Positions 12,494 through 24,275 are shown, numbered from the stretch's first letter. The stretch: DNA of 62,000 nucleotides from Cristatella mucedo (GCA_009760855.2 WPIO01000041.1:2147501-2209500); one strand, 5' to 3'. Numbers and translations: made by a program. The notes: generated by a model from the sequence alone, not told the origin.

Positions 12494-12620
12494 AATAGTT
12501 CATTTGTATAGTACCCTAACAAAACTTAATCTCTATCCGATAGCTTTACATATAAAACAGGGTCCTGGCCAGCGAACCAAATCTTTAAAGTCGAACACTT
12601 TACCACTGGGCCATAGCAAA
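12494..12620 (-). mobile_element. SINE-S copy, degraded
   Basis: Minus-strand copy. Tail remnant at 12494-12555 (tcatttgtatagtaccctaa, aacttaatctctatc). Decayed B box near 12575-12590. A-box remnant reversed at 12592-12612 (aacactttaccactgggcca). Confidence 0.6.
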
Positions 12621-13071
12621 GCGGCTAATTAAAATGAAGAAAGTTCAGATCAATTACTGTTCTGGTCACAAAAGTAAAGTTGTGTGGCGAGTAATTGGCT
12701 ATTTCTATTCTTTTGAGGCATTATCAGTAAGGAAGTAACACTTGCTCTACCGGAATAAGAATTGAGTGTCTTATGCAATATTCCACATCATTCAAAACTA
12801 ACTTTGCTATAGCCTCTTTAGTGTCGCTAAGGTACGTTTAAAAATGCGTGAAGCAACCCCGAAAAGAGATATGAACCATAAATGCGCATGGTGCTTAGCA
12901 AACAGACTATTTAGAACTGCTAATCCTGGAAGTTATAATCCAGGTCCGATAAATGGCGCATTTTACTCACCATAATCACTAGGACGATCCTAATCTCGCT
13001 GCTCCGCCGCCATGTTGAGATTTGTCGCCTTTTAGTTGATGATATCTTTCAAGCACCAGATGTGAGTGAAG
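12621..13071. other. unassigned stretch
   Basis: Nothing recognisable. Confidence 0.3.
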
Positions 13072-14610
13072 CACGAATACGTTTGATAAAGCGCCCTCTG
13101 AGCTCAGTCTCTTTCGAGGCGCTTTACAATGGCTGCAAAAGAAGCACGATCGAATGATTAGTAGTTCTATGAGCAATAAACGATAAGAATAACAGCATGC
13201 CAGTATGATTAGTGGTAGCATGCACTGTGTCAGCACGCACAAGCACATAAACGACGAATCACAGGAACACACTAAAGGCTGCGATTAATAGGTGCGTTTT
13301 TAGTTTCTTTTTAGATGGAGTCAGGTCAGGGGATGTCGTGACACAAATCGGGTGTGAGTTCCAGGCTTTGGGAGCATACGAACTAAAGGCTCGGTATCCG
13401 AAGGATTTAAGGTTTGTACGAGGTATGGGTACACAGTTTGATTCTGAAAAGCGGTTGATACTATGCATGTCCTGTTGGGGCAGTCGATCTGATAGGTAGG
13501 CTGAAGCCAGAGAATGAAGGGACCTGAGAGTGAGTGACAAAACCTAGAAGTCAATGCGTTGCTTTACTGGGAGCCAGTGTAGGTCAGTGAGAAGTGGTGT
13601 GATGTGGCTAGTGCGCGGCTCACTACAGACAAGCCTAGCTGCAGAGTTTTGGACCAGCTGCAGGCGCCTGAGTGCACAGGCCGGTAGACCAACAAAGCAT
13701 TGAATTACATAACTCAAGACGGGATGTCACAAATGCAAGGACCAATTTAGATGTGGTACCCTGTCAAAACAAGCCCAAATTTTGGCAATGCTATGTAGCT
13801 GAAAGTAGGCAGACTTGACTGTGAAGCTGATGTGGTCATCTAATGAATGGTCACTTTGGAACAACACACCTAGATTTCGTGCCGATTCAACTGGAGATAT
13901 GCTGGCAGAGCCGATTTTCAGCGCCAGTCTTTCCAATTTCTGAATCACACTTGGTTTACCCATAACTAGTAAGTTAGTTTTATCATCATTCAATTTAAGA
14001 AAATTGTTTGCCATCCGTGTGAAGATGTCATCAATACATGCAGCAAGAGAGTTGAGAGAATTGAACGTGCTCGAGGGCTAGGAGGATTCAAAGCAAAGGT
14101 ACAACTGGTGTCATCTACATAGAAGTGAAAGCCCACATCGTGCTTGGCAAGCACATCGGCAAGAGGGAGAGCATGAATCGTGAAAGGAACCGGACCAAGC
14201 AGCACGGAGCCCTGAGGTACCCCATGTTTCAGAGGTTCATCGGAAGATCGTTGTCCATTCACATCAATACTCTGCAGTGTCCCACTGAGATGGGACTTGA
14301 ACCATTGCAAAGCAGTGCCAGTGATTCCCTGACGAGATGAGAGGCGCTCAAGAAGGTCTTGGTGATCGATAGTATCAAAAGCTGCCAAAAGATCGAGAAA
14401 AACAAACAGAGATACTCTACACATGTCTGCATTCCTAAGAGGTCGTTGTAAACCCGAAGCAATGCTGACTCCGTGGAGTATTTAGCTCTGAAGCCAGACT
14501 GGAACTTACTAGCAAGGTTTGAAGTTTCAACATATGAGTTCAGCTGGTCTGCCATGACTCGTTCCAGTGTCTTTGATAGAAATTGTAGAAGGTCTAAGGT
14601 TGAAGGAATG
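13072..14610 (-). mobile_element. L2A retrotransposon, 5'-truncated with 3' end
   Basis: The minus strand from about 14610 encodes FLSKTLERVMADQLNSYVET, then SKFQSGFRAKYSTESALLRV, AAFDTIDH, GVPQGSVLLGP and FYVDDT (frameshift follows). It resumes at FLKLNDDKTNLLVMG and passes the C-terminal block AFSSYAPKAWNS near 13350-13400. The 3' UTR and the stem-loop tail follow (arms aaagcgcc/ggcgcttt at 13090-13130 on the plus strand). The region 13589-14386 is identical to 6042-6839. The left part has differences from that copy about every 10-20 bases. The element is inactive. Confidence 0.92.
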
Positions 14611-15285
14611 AGTATTTGAGATGCTGCATTTAACTCTCCCGAGTTCAGTGGTGGGCTTGATTCTGTTCGCATTCTGTAGATCTAATTTCATTTTTCAGGG
14701 TTTAGTGCATGCGTAAAGCTAGCTAAGAATGGCTTAAAAGTTCAAGACGGGCTAAAATTGAAACCACTGGGAATCAGGCGAACGATATTACCGAGGCAGC
14801 GAAGCATCTGGATTTCTGTTACGGGATGTAAGTTGAAAGTAAATTTGCCAATTCTGCAGCAGTCGAGTACATACGTATTTCAGTTTCAAGACTCCATATC
14901 ACTGGTCTGCATGCTATCAGTTGTCTGGTATTCTTCATTATTTTCTAAATAGATCATCGCAAATGATCATTTATGGTGTATTTCGTTTGCCTCTCGTCCG
15001 TCAGATTGGGTAGACCTTGTTTATCAAAGATCGAGTACACGTGAACATTCCGCATTATGTTTCATAATATTGGCTTTTGTTAAGTTTACTTGCTACAATC
15101 ACTTAATGAAATAAATGTTTTGTGTTATGTTTGTAAAAAATTAACCATTTTCTGCTGATTTAGTCGTTAAGTCAACGGATACTTGTGATTTACAATGCTA
15201 AAGGAGTGAAAGAGTTCACCACATATTGTCTGCTATACGAGCGGGAAACTATTTACTAAATAGTAGCAGCTAGCGATTACTACAT
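14611..15285. other. unassigned, AT-rich towards 15.1 kb
   Basis: It may contain the decayed N-terminal part of the pseudogene that follows, but I cannot align it. Confidence 0.3.
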
Positions 15286-15289
15286 TCAT

Positions 15290-16860
15290 CAAACAGTGCT
15301 ATCACGCCTACTTTGAATGCAAACTGGGAGATCAGGATAAGACATTTGCACCACCCAAGATGTGCAAGCCGTGTGTAGAAAATTTGAGACACAATGGTCT
15401 AAAGGTAAAAGAAAATATATGCCATTTGGAGTACCGATGATTTGGTGAGAACAAAATGACCACACTTCGGATTGTTATTTCTGCAGCACTACCGTTCAGG
15501 GCTTCAGCAAAAAGAATAAACATTAAATTGAACATTTAAATCAACCTTCAGCGATGCGACCTGTAACGCACAGTGAAGAGGTGGGCGTTCCTGTTCCCTG
15601 TTATACTTGACGATATATTGACTGACTGTGAGTCGAGCTCAATTGAAGGTGACGTTGATGGGTACTATGATGCTTTTGGTGTTCCAACACCTAAGCTGAT
15701 GTCACAATCTTATCTTGATGACTTAGTGAGAGACCTTGACATGCTCGTAGAGTCGGTTGAACTTCTTGGTTCTAGATTAAAAGAAAGAAATTTTCTTGGG
15801 CCGGCTAATAATTGTCGTTGGATAGTCAACGTGAAAAAGAGTTTCTTCTGTTATTTTTGACGAAGTATTCACTAGTCTATTGCAGAAAGGTTGTAAGGCT
15901 AGTTAAGCAAATAGAAAATTGCTATGCTTCAACTGAGTGGAGACACTTTATTGATTAGTTGAACCGCAGTTTAAAAGGAGTTTTACTTCGCAATGGGTAC
16001 GAACTCTGTCCTCTTTGGTGGTTGCTCATTCTGTACAGACGAAAGATGCTTACGGAAACATGAAGATGCTTCTCGATGAAATAAAATAGAATTAACACCA
16101 GTAGAAGACATGCGACGACTTTAGAGGCCATTTTTCTTCTGCTTCTGGGACCTCAAGGTGGCTGCACTAAATTTCTGTTCTTTTTTTGTCTGTGAGAAAA
16201 TCGCAATGCTGCTGTTCATTATCGAAAAAAAGACTGGCCAGAGTAAACACGCCTAGTGCCTGGGAGTGACAACGTACGAGAGCCTCCTTTTGTCGATGGC
16301 AAGAAAGTGCTACTTCCTCCCTTTTACATAATTCTTTGCCTAATGAAAAACTATGCTAAGGCTCTGAACAAAGACAGTGATACTTTCAAGTACTTATAAG
16401 AAAGTTTCATTAAATTAGCGAGGCAAAGATAAAAGCTGGCATTTCTATTGGTCCATAGATCAAAGAATTGTTCAAAGACAAGCAGTTTACACAGACAATG
16501 GCTGAGTTGGATTATAAAGCACGGAATTGATTCAAGCCTGTGGTAGAGAAATTTCTTGGCAATCACAAGTCTGCTGACAAAGCGCAAATCGTTGAGAACA
16601 TGCAGCTACGCAGCACTTGGCAGCAGAATGAGTTTTAAGAAAGCTCTCATTCACCCTAGCTATTTCCAATTCAATTTTGGAACATTCAGCGAGGAACAGG
16701 GTGAGAGGCTCCATCAGGACACGTGAAAAGGAGCGTAGATATCAAGGCCGCATGAATGCTAGCACGATGGCAGATTGCTGTCGGAGCCTGAAGTGCCACG
16801 ATCTGCAGCTGCTGCTGAGCACAAAGCGGAAAGTCGAGGAAAAAAGGTTTAAAAGCATTT
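15290..16860 (+). pseudogene. wrecked copy of a widespread multicopy uncharacterised (transposon-like) protein
   Basis: Joining frames across stops gives an ordered series of blocks. They are AYFECKLGDQDKTFAPPKMC with a CxxC pair (KMCKPCVENLR) at 15305-15390; SYLDDLVRDLDMLVESVELL then SRLKERNFL at about 15705-15800; EWRHFID, SLKGVLLRNG and VVAHSVQTKDAYGNMKMLL at 15930-16080; GPQGGCTKFLFFLCLW at 16150-16200; DGKKVLLPPFHIILCLMKNY at 16297-16355; KAGISIGP and VEKFLGNHKSADKAQIVENM at 16430-16605; REQGERLHQD and KERRYQGRMNASTMADCC at 16687-16775. I recognise this block order from proteins without assigned function that occur in many copies in cnidarian and arthropod predicted proteomes, with consensus pieces such as EWRLFIDSS, GGYTKFxCFLCLW, LLPPLHIKLG and GERFHQD. 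At least ten stops or shifts make it a dead copy. The longest intact frame is 15573-15860. The repeated occurrence in unrelated genomes suggests a mobile element gene, but its mechanism is unknown to me. Confidence 0.8.
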
Positions 16861-17585
16861 GACTAAATAAAGAATAAACAAGAAAATTGAGAAAAATCCT
16901 GACGTGCAGTGCTAAAGAGAGTTACATATTCTGTTAGAGCATCCCAAAATCTACTTGAATCGCATATTATATTGAAAACAAAGACAGCAAGTTTTCATTT
17001 GCAGGCCAGTGTAGTCAGTCTTAGCGATGATCTGCCGGTCGGTGAGTCGTTGCGACTGAGCCTTTGCACAGCTATGCACTTACATGCACGGCATTCAATT
17101 TACAAAAAAAAATAATAAATTCACCAAGATATTTCGTGGGTAGACGCTTTTCTCGAAACTTTTCTTTTGGGTATACTGTGCCTCCTACATAAAAGTGATC
17201 CCGTAAAGGAATGGCTGCACGAGGGTGAACTCACAGCGAGGCTCCTTTTCTCTCTAAGCTCCGCATACGAGCATGTCGGAGCAAGTAGTACCACAACATG
17301 TGAATATTGAAGTGTTAGGGTCAGGAAAAGAGATCGAGGATAATTTTTTGAGATACTTAAAACTTATGGCTCACCTCAGTTTTACGCCCATAGCAAAATC
17401 CTTCGTGTCTAGGTCCGACATTGGGGCACGTGACAAAACCGGGCCACTATATTCTTGGCACTCACCAGCCTGCTGTGCCACGAGGGCCCAATTATACTAA
17501 GCAGATATTGTGTTAAATTGCGTTGCTATACCCACAAAGCGAAATAAGAACACTCTTTGTCACCAAGGACTCATTTGAGCCACTT
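16861..17585. other. unassigned stretch
   Basis: Nothing recognisable. A short poly-A block lies at 17103-17115. Confidence 0.3.
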
Positions 17586-17587
17586 CC

Positions 17588-17935
17588 ATGCATGAAGGGT
17601 TTTTGAGATTTTCGATGATGATTGTGGCTTTGAGGTTTACCATGATGAAGAAGATTAAGCCTTTGGGTTTGCATGATGATGATGAGGATGAGGATGATAA
17701 TGATGAGGATGATGAGGATGAAGCCTGGAGGTTTGCCACGATGATTATAATGATTTTGATGACCCCGACGACGATGATGATGACAATGAAGCCTTGATGT
17801 TTGCCATGATGACGATAGCTTGGATTTGATGTTTTCCATGATAATGATGGCTTTGAGGTTTTCCATTACGATGATGAAGCCTTGCGGTGGGCCACGATGA
17901 TGGCAATGATGATGATGATAGAACCTTAAGGTTTT
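17588..17935. repeat. degenerate GAT-rich minisatellite
   Basis: Imperfect repeats of about 45-50 bases. Each is a variable GATGAT run followed by a 'gaagccttgaggtttgcca' type segment (clear at 17640-17660, 17720-17745, 17785-17810, 17835-17865 and 17872-17900). The 162-codon minus-strand ORF, rich in His, is a by-product. Confidence 0.75.
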
Positions 17936-18725
17936 GCAGTAAGTCTCGCTTGGAGCACTAGTTACTCTGTAGAATCCTCTTATCTCAATACTCAGCAGCA
18001 CCAGAGTATCAAACTCTGTAACTGTTATTCTAGCTCAGGTTTGACGTAGATTCCTAGCACTTTTAAACGCACATTTCAGTTGGTCATGGACCTGTATATG
18101 GCGTGCAATTTTTAAGCTATGAATTAGCAGTAAATCTTTTTAAGGAATATTATTTCAGTGCAAGTAGATACATGCATATTACAGCTATCATGATTCTAAA
18201 TAGCACTCCTGAGAGAGTCCAAGAGGCATGATCGCGCACTGTGCACTCGACTGGACCGAATGTCAATCAAATGTGAAAGATGTGAAAGAGATGAAAAGTG
18301 GCTCCATTTTCACAAAGAAACGGCTGATAAATGCGCTGTTTTCTTCGAATTTTATTGCTATAATTTGCCGATAAGCTGGTAGCCTATAGGTGCCTTTCTT
18401 TATGGAGGCCTTACAAATAATGCGGTGCCACTAGGAGACAGCTTTTAAGGGTTGAAATATGTTACGGAATTGCTGGAGGTTCTTCAACGACTCTTTGTCG
18501 ATTGATAGATTCAGTCAAAGAAATATCGTGCTGTCTACAAAAGTCAAGTTTCTCAAATGCTGCCTTGGTCTAAACTCGTTGTCTAGGCTAGAGCCGCTAC
18601 AGGCACCTGATCCTTAAGGCCTAAACGTCTTCATATTTCGGTAAGCAGCCTAAAGACGTAACAGATTCTCGCTGTCAAGGTCATCAAAGGTCAAGAACTA
18701 CACGGAACATCTGGAAATATACGGA
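17936..18725. other. unassigned stretch
   Basis: Nothing recognisable on either strand. Confidence 0.3.
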
Positions 18726-18726
18726 A

Positions 18727-19208
18727 ATACCTCGTACAAACCTCAAATCCTTTGGAGACCGTGCATTTAGTTCGTATGCTCCCAAAGCCTGGAACTCCCT
18801 CCCGACCTGCGTCAGAACATCCCCTGACCTGACCACATTTAAAAGGAACTTAAAAACACACCTATTTAGGACAGCATTTAGTGGGTCCCCGTGATTCGTC
18901 CTTCACGTGCTTATGCGTGCTGACACTGTGCATGGTGTCACTAACCACATTTGCATGCTGATCCTGTGCATGTCACCCCTAACCATGTTATTTATTTCGT
19001 CCTACGTATGCTTATGCGTGCTGACACCGTGCATGCTGCCACTAACCACATTTGCATGCTGACCCTGTGCATGTCACCCATAACCATGTTATTCATTTTG
19101 TTTGTTTTTCAAGCATGATTTTACTTACCATTTAATTGCATTTCCCTTTGCAGCAAATGTAAGGCGCCTAGAAAGAGATTGAGTTCTCTGAGGGCGCCTT
19201 ATCAAGTA

Positions 19209-19241
<33 letters not shown>
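18727..19241 (+). mobile_element. L2A 3' end with duplicated 3' UTR block
   Basis: It starts abruptly in the C-terminal coding part (RTNLKSFGDRAFSSYAPKAW), continues to PDLTTFKRNLKTHLFRTAFS and the stop, then the 3' UTR and a long pure (ATT)n tail (19205-19240). A block of about 100 bases containing 'ttatgcgtgctgacac' occurs twice (18897-18996 and 18997-19097), whereas the copies at 52014 and 56786 have it once. The tail stem arms are aaggcgcc (19161-19168) and ggcgcctt (19193-19200), a compensated change from the usual aaagcgcc/ggcgcttt. The clean tail suggests a fairly recent insertion. Confidence 0.93.
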
Positions 19242-19242
<1 letters not shown>

Positions 19243-19800
19243 ATCGGATGCAGTTATAAGTCCACAATGGCACCAGCTACAATACACCTTGCATCGCCAA
19301 TGTTGTTATTACATCGTGTTACCTTCAGCAAGTAAGAGTAAAGCAAGCAAGTAAGAGAAATGAGTAATGAATTTATGAAACTACTTGGTAGGCTTCTAAG
19401 AACTCCAGCACTAAAAATACTAAAAATCCCGCGGAAAGAAAAAGGACGAGGCCGGCACTTGAAACTTTGTCTTAACAGTTTTGCTGCTGCATATTCATAT
19501 TTTTTTGGTACAAAGGTTATTTTATTTTGTTATAAAATAAATTCAGAGCGCGGTATTTCTTCTAGATAAAATGGAAAGCTAATCCTGTTAGATTTTTAAT
19601 TTTCCTACCATGTTTCAAGTCGGCGAGAGATGTTACAACAGCAGCGATGGGGCTTTTAACATCCACACAAAGCCGGCTCCAAGTTCCATTCTCATTCGAG
19701 ACGATCTGTAAAAAAAACTCAAATCGTGCATGCAACAGATCTCCGAAAGCTGTAACGAGAGGATAAAAGCAAAGAGGATTTTACTATTTCTAACCAAGAA
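19242..19800. other. unassigned stretch
   Basis: Nothing recognisable until L2A homology starts near 19800. Confidence 0.3.
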
Positions 19801-21640
19801 AATAAAGCGCTTCTCTCGATTGTTTGTCCAGAAGATGGACAGGATCAGGGAGTCCATCCCTACGATGGCAGCATCCCCCCTAGAATGTTATCCCTCAATT
19901 AATGGCAGCACCTCAATGTCTACATTAGAGGAGGTCACTAGTGACCTCGTCCTGAAGTTCATATCCCAATCAAAGAAGACAACTAGTCCTTTGGACCCTA
20001 TTCCCACTGTCCTGCTTTTACGATGCCTTGATCTACTGCTGCCATGCATAACTAACATAATTAATATGTCATTAGCCTCATGTCATATCCTAGCACCTCT
20101 CAAAAAAAGCTGTAGTCGGGCCACTACTCAAGAAACCAACCCTAGGCTGAGAGAACTTGAGAAACTACCGCCCAGTCTCCCTTCTATCATTCCTATCAAA
20201 GACACTGGAACGGGTCGTGGCAGACCAGCTGAACTCATATGTTGAAACTTCAAACCTTGGTAGGAAGTTCCAGTCTGGTTTTAGAGCTAACCACTCCACA
20301 GAGTTAGCATTGCTTCGGGTGTAAAACTACTTACTTAGGAATGCAGACCTGGGTAGAGTATCTTCTGCTTGTTTTGCTCGATCTTTCGGCAGCTTTCGAT
20401 ACCATCGATCACTACCTTTTTCTAAAGCGCCTCTCATCTCACCTGGGCATCACTGGCACTGCTCTGCAGTGGTTCTGGTCCTATTTCAGTGGGAAACTCC
20501 AGAGTATTGACGTGAATGGACAAAGATCATCTGAAGTACATCTGAAATATGGGGTTCCTCAGGGCTCCGTGCTAGGTCCAGTTCTTTTCACGGTTTATAC
20601 TCTCCCTCTTGCTGATGTGATTGCCAAGCACAATCTAGGCTTTCACTTCTATGCGGATGACACTCAGATGTACCTTTGCTTTAATCCCTCCCAGCCTTTG
20701 AGCACCTCAAATTCTCTCAACTCACTTGCTGCATGCATTTATGACATCCACACACGGATGGCAACAAATCTTCTAAAACTAAACGATGATTGAACAAACT
20801 TACTAGTTATGGGCAAACCCAGTGTGATTCAGAAATTGGAAAGACTAACGCTCAAAATTGGCTCTGCCAGCATATCTCCTGTTAAATCGGCACGAAATCT
20901 AGGTGTGTTGTTCCAAAGTGACCATTCATTAGATGACCACATCAACTTCACAGTCAAGTCTGCCTACTTTCAGCTACATAACATTGCTAAAATTCGGGCT
21001 TGTTTTGACAGGGATACCATATCTAAATTGGTCCTTGCATTTGTGACATACCGTATTGAGCTCTGTAACTCAATGCTTGTTGGTCTACCGGCCTGTACAC
21101 TCAGGCGCTTGCAGCTGGTCCAAACCTCTGCAGCTTGGCTTGTCTGTCGCGAGCTTCATACTTGTCACATCACACCACTTCTCGCCGACCTGCACTGGCT
21201 CCCAGTCAAGCAACGCATTGAGTTCAAGGTTTTGTCACTCGCTTTATGGTCCCTTTATTCTTTGGCTCCAGCCTACCTATCAGTTCTACTGCCCCACCAG
21301 GCTGAGCATCGTACCACCCACTTTTTGGAATCTAACTGTTTACCTATACCTCATACAAACCTTAAAAATAGTTTGGAGACCGTACATTTAGTTCGTATGA
21401 GTCCCAGTAATTCGTCCTTTATGTGCTCATGCATGCTGACACTGCGCATGCTGCCACTAACCAAACGTGCATGCTTACCCTGTGCATGTCATCCCTAACC
21501 ATGTTATTCTTTTTGTTTATTGAGCATGCTGCTACTAACCATTTAATGATGCTTCCTTTGCAGCAAATATAAAGCGCCTAGAAAGAGATTGAGTTCTCGG
21601 AGGGTGCTTTGTTACGTCTATTACTATTATTATTAAATCC
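19800..21640 (+). mobile_element. L2A retrotransposon, long 5'-truncated copy
   Basis: Homology begins at RFSRLFVQKMDRIRESI (about 19806) and continues through VTSDLVLKFISQSKKTTSPL, DPIPTVLLLRCLDLLLPCIT and the LSNYRPVSLLPF region (frameshifted at about 20100-20250). The RT core at 20341-21498 is one frame broken by a single TGA at 20791 (K codon of DDKTN). It holds LLVLLDLSAAFDTIDH, GVPQGSVLGPVLFTVYT and FHFYADDTQMYLCF with an intact YADD. C-terminal blocks LHTCHITPLLADLHWLPVKQ and LAPAYLSVLLPHQ follow, then the 3' UTR and the tail with arms aaagcgcc/ggtgcttt (one G-U pair). The upstream apurinic endonuclease domain is absent. It is inactive, but the RT is among the better preserved here. 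Confidence 0.93.
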
Positions 21641-22754
21641 TCTGAATGAAGGAAATGCGTGTCTGTCACAGTCACTGCGCCGGAACAGCGACATTTCCAT
21701 GGGTAGACCCTATTAGATTGACTAGAGAATTCCAAAATTCCACACGCAAACATCAATTAGCTGAGTGACCGGTGTCCTTAGTCACAAGCATTAATCTGCA
21801 CATCGGAATTCCATCGCTTGCGCTTCTGAGAATTGATGGTTTCTAAGAAATAGGGTCTTGAGCGACTGCCCATTCTTTTCGCCGAAACCGCATGTTTCTG
21901 CCATAATCCACCAATTAATAACATTTTGACTCAGGACGCTTATCCCTCTTGACGTTATTTAAATCGCGTATTAACATGACTCGCGAGATAATCTTGCTAA
22001 CTCGTCTCTGTAAGGATGGATTGTGAAATAATCAAAAAAGCTGACACCTGAGCTGCACTTGGGTGATGTTATGTCTAGGGGGCTCGCTGCATTAAATGCT
22101 TCGATATGGCAGGGTCCGATGCTCCGGTGGGCGGACGTTGCGAACCCTAATTGGAAAAGCTGACTCAAGGAAAACCAGGTAGAGTTCGAAGGACATTTTT
22201 TGTCACCTATACGCCCCAACCAGGGTGGCGATATCTTCTATCTATCAAAAGCGCAAGGGGGTTTTATGAGTTCAAATGTGGCAGATAAATTTTCCAAATT
22301 TATAAGCATTAGCTGCTGTACGTAGACTTGTATCTTCGAGGAGTAATAATCCTGATCACATTTAAAATTTAGAAATATGACAAGTAGGAGAAATATATAT
22401 ATATATATATATATGTGGTGTTTGTACGTATCTATACATTTGCCGGCTTATATTTATGCATCTATTTTGCATGTCATATTTATAGATGATAAGTGAATTT
22501 CCACGAAGTAGAATTCTATTTATAAATCAATAATTTCGTAGTTGGAGCATTGAAAACCTGTTTACGACCATCTCAATACGGTTTTTTGCACTATTTGAAC
22601 CCTCTGGACATGAAATAACACCATCATAGTCACCATTAAACTTGTATTTACCAATATATCAGTCAGAATAAGACAAAAAGGCATATTAGATGTTTAAAAT
22701 ACTGTATTATTATAATCGCACATTTAATTACACGCATACATAAAGGTCTTGCAC
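21641..22754. other. unassigned; short (TA)n at 22393-22414
   Basis: Apart from about 11 TA units, nothing is recognised. 22260-22740 is AT-rich. Confidence 0.35.
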
Positions 22755-23093
22755 TAGGACAGTACACGGTGAACAGCACGCTCAGATTGGCTTGCTTTCA
22801 CCACACCATATTTTTTGGAAAAAAGTTCATGCCCACGCACAAGGAGTGGCCGAGCGGCCGCACATGGCGTTGGAGAGCATGCGGGTTGCTAGAATACGTA
22901 GACCTACACGCCATACTTATATTAGTTTTACTTTTTATTGGAATACGGGGGCGTATCATTGACTTAGACAACCAAGAGCGTGCTGTATCCTTTCACTATC
23001 TCGATCAAATCTTCAATGAATATGCGTGTACTGTATTTGAAAAACCGCGATAGAGTGAAGCCGCGAAAGTCGAAGCGCGAAGTGGCGAGGGAT
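22755..23093 (-). mobile_element. probable end of a Tigger/pogo-like (Tc1-mariner superfamily) DNA transposon
   Basis: Reading the minus strand from 23093 gives cagtcatccctcgccacttc followed by a run of TCGCGG-type words (tcgcgct, ttcgcgg, tcgcggttttt). That is how many Tigger/pogo-type elements begin (CAGT..CCCTCG then repeated TCGCGG). The inner sequence near 22765-22790 (cacgctcagattggc) also resembles their internal part. The opposite terminus is not found in the window and no transposase is readable. Only one end is therefore supported. Confidence 0.5.
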
Positions 23094-23157
23094 GACTGTT
23101 TATGCATGCATTAGTGTACAACCTGCATGTGTGCGTATATATGCTACCTATGTTAAG

Positions 23158-23512
23158 TAATGTATCGCCGTCAGTAACTCCACAAAGTCATAAAGACCAT
23201 GTGGGTGTTACGCAGGAGAGTTTTGTATAGCGCACTCACAGCCTAAGCGGCTTTCGGTACGAATTCGGTAGCCAACAGACTTCGTCTCACGCAACAAAGA
23301 GAACGTGGGAAGCATAGCAGAGTCAGGAGAGCAGTTGAGGTAGTGAGTAGCATGGAAGTAGCAGTTCAGGACCGCTGAAAAAGGATGAGCCACAGTCGGC
23401 AGTTGGAGAGTAGATGTCGTTGCGTAAGAATTGTGGAAGCGAGTTCCACAGTGCAGGACCTGCAGAGCTAAAGCTTCTGTCGCCAACTGTCTTTAAGCGG
23501 AAGAATGGGACA
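23158..23512 (-). mobile_element. L2B 3' end
   Basis: The minus strand from about 23512 begins at FRLKTVGDRSFSSAGPALWN, has a frameshift, then HYLNCSPDSAMLPTFSLLRE and the 3' end shared with 1396 and 55445 (ggagttactgacggcgatac, attac). Truncated to 355 bp. Confidence 0.88.
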
Positions 23513-23704
23513 CCTATATAGCTGTGTAATAATATATCTCACTGAAGTATAAATGCACCAATACCTACGTATACTGCTCGAATAATTGATTCTTTGATTC
23601 TCTACTGAGTATCTGTGAATCGTCAACAATGATGTTAATGTCACTAACATGGTACTGCTCAATCTGTCAGAATCGTTTGATGACATTGATTGATGTATGT
23701 CCTA

Positions 23705-24275
23705 CTTGAACGATGGAAAGCAAAAATCGGCCTGGCAGAGGAAGAATTGGCGTACTTTGAATCGCACTCGTCCGATCGTGTTCAATCTCTGTCGTGTGGG
23801 CTGTAGATCTCATCCGCAAGACCGGTGAACTCTTGTGAAGTCCCTCATGGTCAACTCCTCAGTCCTTTGCTGGTCTCCATGTTCGCTCAGCCTTACGGGA
23901 AAAGTAATTCAATTCCATCGAAAAGGCTACCACTTTATGCTGACGATAATTAGCTGTATTTGTCGTTTGAACCGCCGGGATCTGCTGCACTGACAGATTA
24001 ACCGAATGCTTGCTTGCAGGCATTCGATCGTGGATGTCAGCCATTTTTTCTATATTCTGAATGATTATAAAACCCAACTCCCAGTTCGCCTCCCAGTTCG
24101 CCGCGGCCGAACGAGGATACGTTGCTCTTCTGTTTTCAGCGATACTGTAGTGCGAACCTTGTCCTGTGCTCGGAGTTTACGCGTTGTCTTCGATAAACAC
24201 CTTGAATTTTATAGCTTCACTAATATGACGTTTTCCTCAGCTAAACTTCGCGTTTGAGCTCCGTCTACGATAAAT
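23705..24275 (+). mobile_element. old L2B fragment (central RT)
   Basis: Decayed but ordered RT blocks are present. FESHSSDRVQSLSCG corresponds to the SYLSDRxQ region. VPHGQLLSPLL corresponds to motif B GVPQGSVLGPLL. A YHFMLTIISCICRLNR stretch in one frame covers FHFYADDTQLYLSF in another. Then come RSWMSAIF, NDYKTQLPV and LRVVFDKHLEFYSF (RNLGVVFDSCLNF in the 1396-2460 copy). Several frameshifts. Confidence 0.65.

Noticed and set aside
17513-18001. 162-codon His/Ile-rich ORF on the minus strand
   Set aside because: It follows from GAT/ATG repeats of a degenerate minisatellite.
22843-22890. tRNA-Ser/Leu-like start (gtggccgagcggccgc)
   Set aside because: No B box and no acceptor stem partner were found, and the segment lies inside the probable Tigger-like fragment.
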